Assembly (NCBI GenBank): GCA_021802225.1
Contig: JAKAAS010000160.1
Location: forward strand, 1-5,532
Reading direction: 5' to 3'
DNA length: 5,532 bases
DNA from: Bacillota bacterium
GTDB taxonomy: Bacteria; Bacillota_E; Sulfobacillia; Sulfobacillales; Sulfobacillaceae
In this document: in pieces, positions 1 to 3,416 of the stretch
How the letters are laid out: the number at the start of each line of letters is the position of its first letter
Position numbering within the stretch: the first letter of the stretch is position 1
Notes under the pieces: generated by a model
Databases searched by the model: none
What the model saw: only the letters and a program-made list of their open reading frames with translations
Told to the model about the DNA's origin: nothing
Translations under genes and position numbers: made by a program

Positions 1-61
1 GAATGTCAGCGATTTTTAAAACCTCTGGTCCTCCGAATTTCGTGACAATTACCGCCTTCAT
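1..61 (-). CDS. NADPH:quinone oxidoreductase / zinc-type alcohol dehydrogenase family protein, N-terminal fragment
   Basis: Only the first 20 codons lie in the window; the gene continues past base 1. The peptide reads MKAVIVTKFGGPEVLKIADI. This is the classic opening beta-strands of medium-chain dehydrogenase/reductase proteins of the quinone oxidoreductase group, where 'GGPEVL' follows the first strand. Family members are soluble NAD(P)H-dependent reductases of quinones or enones, but substrate cannot be told from this piece. The start is set by an AGGAGG at 69-74, 7 nt before the ATG. It lies 100 nt after the stop of the transporter gene on the same strand, so co-transcription is possible. 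No clear promoter is visible in the gap. Family assignment is fairly safe, the exact enzyme is not. Confidence 0.8.
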   Translation of the reverse strand, partial: MKAVIVTKFGGPEVLKIADI

Positions 62-121
62 TGGATTCCCTCCTAATTCTCCTTAAGTTATGGCCCGGAC
101 TTCTCTATGATCTCACACCGC

Positions 122-144
122 GCCCAGATGGGCCACTGCCAGTG
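122..144. repeat. Two abutting short palindromes upstream of the oxidoreductase gene
   Basis: GCCCAGATGGGC at 122-133 (5-base arms around GA) is followed with no gap by CACTGCCAGTG at 134-144 (5-base arms around one C). The centres are too small for stable RNA hairpin loops, so a protein-binding DNA site is a possible reading. They sit 61-83 bp upstream of the oxidoreductase ATG and just after the transporter stop. No regulator is identified and chance is possible. Confidence 0.25.
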
Positions 145-161
145 TCGGACTTGAGGACTAT

Positions 162-974
162 CTACCGGAGCACAATCAGCAGGCAACCCAGCACAATGGC
201 AGCGGATACGAACACAGATCGCACGTGCCATGGTTCTTTCAGGACAAGCCAGCCGGCGAAGGGCGCAAAGGCGATGGCGATTTGCCGTAGGGCCAGGACA
301 GGGGCGACCGCTGCACGCTGGTAGGCATACAGTACCAACAGGTAGGAGATTACGCTGCCAATGCCCGACAGGGTCGCGGGGCCAGCAGGACTGCGCTGGC
401 CAGAACCGAGAGCCCAGGGAGCCAGCACAAGGGCGGTGCCAAGATATTGGGCAGAAATATAAGGCCAGGGGGAGATGAAGTGCACGCTATGGCTGTCGAT
501 GGCAGAGTACAGGGCGATCAGTGCAGCGACACTGAGAACCCACGCCAGCGTCGCCAGATTCCCCCCATGCCGCAGCGAAGGGATGATCACGGCAGCTGCG
601 ATGAGGCAGGCGCCGGTGACAGCATACACTCCGGGGATCTGGTGGAACACGATCAGGGCTAAGGGAATGCTGAACAGGATCCCGCCGCCCCGAGCCGCCG
701 GGTAGACGTCGCGCAAGGCTCCCTTCCGGTAGCTTTGGGCGAGGGATGCGAAATATAGGGAGTGGACGGCGACCGTGGCCAGGACCCACGGCCATACCGT
801 CCCGAAATTCCAGGGAATTCCCAACACCAGGGTGCCGGCAGCGGCAAAGAGGCCGCCCGTCAGCACCAGAAGCCAGACAAAGCGCAAATTTCCTGATGTG
901 GAGCGCATGGCTGTGTTCCAGCCCAGGTGCAGGAAGGATGAAGCGCTCGCCAGTCCTGCCGCAAATAGATTCAT
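162..974 (-). CDS. DMT superfamily (EamA-type) integral membrane transporter
   Basis: This 270-residue protein is almost wholly hydrophobic. About ten membrane segments can be drawn, roughly at residues 3-20, 32-51, 60-80, 97-112, 116-133, 139-158, 170-188, 203-218, 224-244 and 253-269. The last two carry the EamA pattern: an ALRQ entry to helix 9, then a Lys-Glu-Pro (KEP, 246-248) between helices 9 and 10 and a Gly-containing final helix. The family exports or imports small metabolites or drugs in the cytoplasmic membrane; the substrate cannot be predicted. Length is slightly short for the usual 290-300 but both halves look present. A longer reading from an ATG at 1007 exists, but the ATG at 974 has AGGAGG at 982-987 with 7-nt spacing. 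The gene diverges from ppk2. Confidence 0.8.
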   Translation of the reverse strand: MNLFAAGLASASSFLHLGWNTAMRSTSGNLRFVWLLVLTGGLFAAAGTLVLGIPWNFGTVWPWVLATVAVHSLYFASLAQSYRKGALRDVYPAARGGGILFSIPLALIVFHQIPGVYAVTGACLIAAAVIIPSLRHGGNLATLAWVLSVAALIALYSAIDSHSVHFISPWPYISAQYLGTALVLAPWALGSGQRSPAGPATLSGIGSVISYLLVLYAYQRAAVAPVLALRQIAIAFAPFAGWLVLKEPWHVRSVFVSAAIVLGCLLIVLR

Positions 975-981
975 GTGGCAC

Positions 982-987
982 CCTCCT
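982..987 (-). promoter_or_regulatory. Ribosome binding site fixing the transporter start
   Basis: On the minus strand this reads AGGAGG, 7 nt before the ATG at 974. It favours that start over the in-frame ATG at 1007, which has no such site and would overlap the putative -10 box. Confidence 0.75.
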
Positions 988-994
988 GCTACTC

Positions 995-1004
995 TATAAT
1001 CATA
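995..1004. promoter_or_regulatory. Overlapping divergent -10 boxes (candidate back-to-back promoters)
   Basis: The plus strand carries a perfect TATAAT at 995-1000. The minus strand carries TATGAT at 1004-999, so the two hexamers share two bases. The minus box would start transcription near 992, giving the transporter an approximately 18-nt leader containing its ribosome site. The plus box would start near 1007 and give ppk2 a leader of about 208 nt. The -35 hexamers are poor on both sides (CATGTG at 972-977 on plus; AAGGGA at 1027-1022 on minus). The plus promoter is therefore uncertain, and a closer ppk2 promoter cannot be excluded. Confidence 0.4.
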
Positions 1005-1062
1005 CACCGCCAGAGGGCTATTCCCTTACGGGGCGCCTGGTACAAGCCATGATTTTGGGGAA

Positions 1063-1160
1063 GGGCGGCGTGCCGCCTGCTGAAATCCTGAGACGGCTCC
1101 GGTGCTGGGCGAAACTGTCAGGGTGCGGTAAGATGGCAGCAAGCGGTAGGCACACGTCTC
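1063..1160 (+). promoter_or_regulatory. Potential structured 5' leader of ppk2
   Basis: Two hairpins can be drawn here. The first is GGCGG (1064-1068) with CCGCC (1073-1077) around a CGTG loop. The second is a long interrupted stem: GAGACG 1090-1095 with CGTCTC 1155-1160, GCT 1096-1098 with A1148/G1150/C1151, CCG 1099-1101 with CGG 1144-1146, and TGCTG 1103-1107 with CAGCA 1137-1141. That makes about 17 pairs and leaves a 29-nt apical loop. Neither hairpin is followed by a T-run, so they are not simple terminators. I do not recognise a named riboswitch class. This is a drawn structure without thermodynamic or covariation support, and it could equally be read on the minus strand. Confidence 0.3.
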
Positions 1161-1202
1161 TTGATGGGGTCGGTCAGCGATGAGGAGAATCTCATTTCAC
1201 AC

Positions 1203-1209
1203 AAGGAGG
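1203..1209 (+). promoter_or_regulatory. Ribosome binding site fixing the ppk2 start
   Basis: AAGGAGG ends 5 nt before the ATG at 1215. The same frame stays open upstream to a TTG at 1161 and an ATG at 1164, but those lack a comparable site and would add residues that do not look like the family, so 1215 is preferred. Confidence 0.8.
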
Positions 1210-1214
1210 ATGTT

Positions 1215-2021
1215 ATGGCGAAGGGTCATAAAAAACACAAAGACGGAGAGCCCAGCGCGGCTGAGGTGAAGAGTTCCTATGAGAAGGACCTGAGGGATTT
1301 GCAGGTGGAGCTCCTCAAAGTGCAGATGCATGTCGCTGCGCACAGCAGCAAGATTCTCGTGATTTTTGAAGGGCGGGATGCAGCGGGGAAGGACGGCACG
1401 ATCCGCCGCTTCGCTAAGCACATGAATCCCCGCCAGACGCACGTGGTGGCGTTGGACAAACCATCGCCGCGGCAATCGACCCAGTGGTATTTTCAGCGCT
1501 ATGTCCCGCACTTGCCCTCAGGCGGGGAAATTGCCCTGTTTAACCGGAGCTGGTACAACCGGGCAGGAGTTGAGCGTGTCATGGATTTTTGCACCCCCGA
1601 GCAATATGAGGAATTCATGACAACGGTGCCCTATTTTGAGCAGATGCTGCGGCACTCCGGCATTCAGATCTTCAAATACTATCTGGACATTCATAAAGAC
1701 GAACAGAAGGCCCGTCTCGATTCGCGGCAGGACGACCCGCTGAAACGGTGGAAAATGAGCCCGATGGATGCCAAGGCGTTGAAACGTTGGGATGACTACA
1801 GTGTGGCGCGCAACCAGATGTTTATCCGCACCAGCAGTCCGGAAAGTCCCTGGGTTGTAGTCAGGGCGGATGACAAGCGCGAGTCGCGCCTGCAGGTGAT
1901 GCGGCACTTTTTAAACGCGATAGACTATGACGGCAAAGATGAGACAATCCTGCACCCGAACCCCGAGATGGTGTTCCCGTTTATGGATGATGACCTGCGC
2001 AACGGACGCATTGCGCCCTGA
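1215..2021 (+). CDS. ppk2: Polyphosphate kinase 2 (PPK2), class I-like
   Basis: This cytosolic kinase of 268 residues transfers phosphate between inorganic polyphosphate and nucleotides; one-domain class I members mainly convert ADP or GDP to the triphosphate. The Walker A loop is GRDAAGKDGT at 53-62 (Lys59). The NPR at 71-73 and QWYFQRYVPHLP at 90-101 follow in the expected order. The Walker B/arginine segment is FNRSWYNRAGVERVM at 109-123. The lid region RQDDPLKRWK lies at 171-180, then RWDDYSVARNQM at 191-202. The QWYFQRY and RSWYNRAGVE wording points to class I rather than the class III form (RSYYEEVL-type). Asn110 stands where many members have Asp; both occur in the family. An N-terminal basic stretch (KGHKKHK, 3-9) precedes the domain. 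The protein appears full length and intact, and is the lone plus-strand gene. Class and direction of reaction are inferred, not shown. Confidence 0.93.
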   Translation: MAKGHKKHKDGEPSAAEVKSSYEKDLRDLQVELLKVQMHVAAHSSKILVIFEGRDAAGKDGTIRRFAKHMNPRQTHVVALDKPSPRQSTQWYFQRYVPHLPSGGEIALFNRSWYNRAGVERVMDFCTPEQYEEFMTTVPYFEQMLRHSGIQIFKYYLDIHKDEQKARLDSRQDDPLKRWKMSPMDAKALKRWDDYSVARNQMFIRTSSPESPWVVVRADDKRESRLQVMRHFLNAIDYDGKDETILHPNPEMVFPFMDDDLRNGRIAP

Positions 2022-2055
2022 ACCCGTCTGAGGTCTATGCTCCGCAAGACATACA

Positions 2056-2091
2056 GACACCCGCTCAGGCGTTGACAGCTGGGCGGGTGTC
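2056..2091. terminator. Long hairpin between the convergent ppk2 and 85-residue-protein genes
   Basis: GACACCCGCTCAG (2056-2068) pairs with CTGGGCGGGTGTC (2079-2091) over 13 positions, one of them a G-U pair, around a 10-nt loop. It begins 35 nt after the ppk2 stop and covers the last nine codons and stop of the opposite gene. Neither side has a real T-run (ATAATATGG after it on plus; TGTATGTCTTGC on minus). It is well placed as a shared bidirectional terminator or 3'-end stabiliser, but not a textbook intrinsic terminator. Confidence 0.5.
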
Positions 2092-2322
2092 ATAATATGG
2101 AAGCAGCCCCTTGATAGTGGTAAGCTGTTCTTCGACTTGCCGGAAGTCTTCGTCCGTTTTGGCCAGAGAGACCATGCCGTGAAACAGCCCGACATGAAAT
2201 GCCACCAGCTGCCTCTGGTACACGGTGCCGGATTTGCCCAGGCCATCCGTTTGGATGGGCTGGATGGAAGAGTACTCGGCAATCAGTTCCCTGCGCCGCC
2301 GTTCCGCTTGCTGAGAGGACAT
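2065..2322 (-). CDS. Small protein of unknown function (85 aa)
   Basis: I do not recognise a family. The 85-residue product is soluble-looking, with no signal peptide or membrane segment. It has a very basic start (RRRR at 8-11), a central stretch of alternating hydrophobic and His residues (LVAFHVGLFHGMVSLA, 39-54), then an acidic helix likely at 56-72 (DEDFRQVEEQLTTIKG region). There are no cysteines, so no metal ribbon. The ATG at 2322 is chosen because AGGAGG at 2330-2335 precedes it by 7 nt; an upstream in-frame ATG at 2355 has no such site. It appears to be transcribed alone: ppk2 converges on it, and a promoter candidate sits directly upstream. Good initiation signals and a plausible promoter argue it is real. 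Confidence 0.7.
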   Translation of the reverse strand: MSSQQAERRRRELIAEYSSIQPIQTDGLGKSGTVYQRQLVAFHVGLFHGMVSLAKTDEDFRQVEEQLTTIKGLLPYYDTRPAVNA

Positions 2323-2363
2323 TGGGAAGCCTCCTGAGATAGAATTTATGACCATGTGATAGT

Positions 2364-2391
2364 ATTATATCCCAAATTCATGAGCATAGAC
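2364..2391 (-). promoter_or_regulatory. Promoter candidate for the 85-residue protein, forespore sigma-like
   Basis: On the minus strand a perfect TATAAT lies at 2369-2364 in an A+T-rich island, about 42 nt before the ATG. No TTGACA-like -35 occurs at 16-18 bp. Read differently, GGATATAAT (2372-2364) fits the SigF-type -10 pattern GGnnAnAnT. GTCTA (2391-2387), 14 bp upstream, differs by one base from the GywTA -35. A housekeeping promoter with a weak -35 remains equally possible. Confidence 0.4.
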
Positions 2392-2527
2392 TATTTTTCT
2401 CAGTAAAATTTACCGGATGAGTTGTTGGGCGGAGCAAAACGGCCACTGCCTAGCGTCCTCGGGAAGCGCGCAGGCGCTGCAAACTCCTCCGGTTGCCTTG
2501 CCTCTGCCGCATTCTTCCCGCTCTTCA
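2392..2527. other. Intergenic stretch without recognisable content
   Basis: This is the middle of the 253-nt gap between the two small minus-strand genes. I see no supported gene, RNA or promoter in it. There is only a minor AGCGC/GCGCT mini-palindrome near 2465-2478 and a pyrimidine-rich run around 2484-2525. Open frames on both strands lack ribosome sites and family resemblance. Confidence 0.5.
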
Positions 2528-2567
2528 GATTGCGTCTCCCGGCCACGGCTTGGCGGGAGACGCAATC
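2528..2567. terminator. Strong perfect hairpin just downstream of the zinc-ribbon gene
   Basis: GATTGCGTCTCCC (2528-2540) is exactly complementary to GGGAGACGCAATC (2555-2567). Inside, GCC (2542-2544) can pair with GGC (2552-2554) with one bulged G, leaving a 7-nt loop ACGGCTT. It starts 8 nt after the stop of the zinc-ribbon gene in the direction of transcription. No T-run follows on either strand. A transcript-end or mRNA-stabilising role is likely from position, but intrinsic termination is not shown. Confidence 0.5.
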
Positions 2568-2575
2568 CGCTCTGG

Positions 2576-2863
2576 CTAGAATCCGCGCCGTGGATCATTT
2601 ACCATCTCTAGACGGCCGCATTCGGGGCACACGAAGACATGTACAATGACGTTCTTTTCCGTCATCTGGTCAAACATGGTCTCATCGCGAGCTCCCAGCA
2701 GCATGTCGGCGGCTACCCCCCAGCCGCGGTTCATGCCGCCGGTGCGAAGAGCGTGGGGCCCGTGGTACTGCATGGCCACATTGCAGCTCTGGCACAGGTG
2801 ATCCGGCATGTTTTGGGCAGGTTGTCCCTCGGCCATGTTCTTGAGCGACTTGAAAAAGCTCAT
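2576..2863 (-). CDS. Small split zinc-ribbon protein (95 aa)
   Basis: Two CxxC knuckles, Cys24-Cys27 (LCQSC) and Cys79-Cys82 (VCPECGRLE), lie 51 residues apart and should bind one zinc. Between them comes HALRTGG (37-43), then a variable stretch (GWGVAADMLLGARDETMFDQ). The order CxxC, R-T-G-G, CxxCGxxE recalls the small Zn-ribbon proteins of the DUF2082 type, annotated as nucleic-acid-binding, but the spacer is longer here and I cannot confirm membership. The start at 2863 has AAAGGGG at 2873-2879, 9 nt upstream. An ATG at 2872 directly touches that site and is unlikely to be used. The N-terminus (MSFFKSLKNM) is amphipathic. Its likely partner, nucleic acid or protein, is unknown. A 76-nt gap and its own promoter candidate separate it from the DUF1641 gene upstream. 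Confidence 0.75.
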   Translation of the reverse strand: MSFFKSLKNMAEGQPAQNMPDHLCQSCNVAMQYHGPHALRTGGMNRGWGVAADMLLGARDETMFDQMTEKNVIVHVFVCPECGRLEMVNDPRRGF

Positions 2864-2901
2864 CGGAATCATCCCCTTTGGAGAAAAATTTGTTCTCCTG
2901 G

Positions 2902-2930
2902 ATTTTAGCATAGCCTGCAGGTGGGATCAG
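2902..2930 (-). promoter_or_regulatory. Extended -10 promoter candidate for the zinc-ribbon gene
   Basis: On the minus strand TGC-TAAAAT (2910-2902) is an extended -10 element, and CTGATC (2930-2925) lies 17 bp upstream with three of six matches to TTGACA. Transcription would start near 2895, about 32 nt before the ATG. If real, the gene can be expressed separately from the dehydrogenase operon. Confidence 0.4.
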
Positions 2931-2939
2931 GACGGCACC

Positions 2940-3416
2940 CTATTTTGTGTCCTCGGGAAGGGACGTGCGGCCACCCACCGACCGGCCAAATCCTTCGAGA
3001 AAATTTAAGAGGGTGCGGAGGCCCTGCGCGGTATCAGGATTTTTCAGAGCGCCCAACAGCTGGAATATGCCCATGCCTTCTCCTGGCCGGGACGGCTTCG
3101 TGCCCGCCATGCTCTCCAGACCGTTTCCTAAGGCGTGCAGCGCCATATCCCAGCTCTCTTGGGACATCGAGCCCATAAAGGCGGCCAACTGCTCAAGGTT
3201 GTTGATCGCGTGCTTGACGCCGACCTGATTCATTTGCCCCACTGTGATGTGGAGAACGGGATCTCTTTGCTCCAGCAGTCCAGTCAGGAAGCCGAGAATT
3301 CCCGCGCTGCGCAGAGCGCGGACAAATCGGAGGAGGTCCTCTGTTGTGGCCGTGTCTTCTGCCGGCCGTGCTTGCTCCTTGGAACTTGTGCGAATGTTAG
3401 TGATGGGATGGGCCAT
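2940..3416 (-). CDS. DUF1641 family protein, formate dehydrogenase partner
   Basis: This 158-residue protein is helical and soluble-looking. The DUF1641 signature is near the C-terminus: GIFQLLGALKNPDTAQGLRTLL at 116-137, then a phenylalanine/glycine helix (NFLEGFG, 138-144). Earlier helices cover 25-50 (TTEDLLRFV, then GILGFLTGLLEQRDPVL) and 64-102. The ATG at 3416 lies inside the end of the dehydrogenase gene, overlapping it by 20 nt, with GGAGG at 3426-3430 upstream. The two are thus translationally coupled. The pairing matches Bacillus subtilis YjgC-YjgD and YrhE-YrhD, in which the DUF1641 gene follows the dehydrogenase gene. Its exact role, such as subunit, assembly factor or electron-transfer partner, is not established from sequence. 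The first 25 residues are polar and probably disordered. Confidence 0.85.
   Translation of the reverse strand: MAHPITNIRTSSKEQARPAEDTATTEDLLRFVRALRSAGILGFLTGLLEQRDPVLHITVGQMNQVGVKHAINNLEQLAAFMGSMSQESWDMALHALGNGLESMAGTKPSRPGEGMGIFQLLGALKNPDTAQGLRTLLNFLEGFGRSVGGRTSLPEDTK

Noticed and set aside
487..981. 164-codon minus-strand frame overlapping the transporter
   Set aside because: It is an alternative frame of the transporter gene, with Arg/Pro/Gly-rich composition typical of a shadow and no resemblance to a family.
1051..1125. Loose resemblance of GGGGAA...TGAAATCC...ACTGTCA to cobalamin riboswitch boxes on the plus strand
   Set aside because: Spacing between the boxes is wrong, the conserved CCCGC before ACTGT is not present, and ppk2 is not an expected cobalamin-controlled gene.
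1551..1556. Asn110 in place of the Walker B Asp of PPK2, considered as an inactivating change
   Set aside because: Asn at this place is common in FNRSWYNRAGVE-type members, and the rest of the catalytic motifs are intact.
2410..2611. Open frames on both strands in the gap around 2410-2611
   Set aside because: There is no ribosome binding site or recognisable composition, and they run through the strong hairpin and into the zinc-ribbon gene.
2880..2898. Small inverted repeat GGAGAA/TTCTCC upstream of the zinc-ribbon gene
   Set aside because: It is a six-base stem that would straddle the predicted transcription start, too weak to support a leader hairpin.
2455..2960. 12-bp direct repeat GTCCTCGGGAAG at 2455-2466 and 2949-2960
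   Set aside because: One copy encodes the C-terminal end of the DUF1641 protein and the other is intergenic. There is no extended similarity around them, so it is probably chance.
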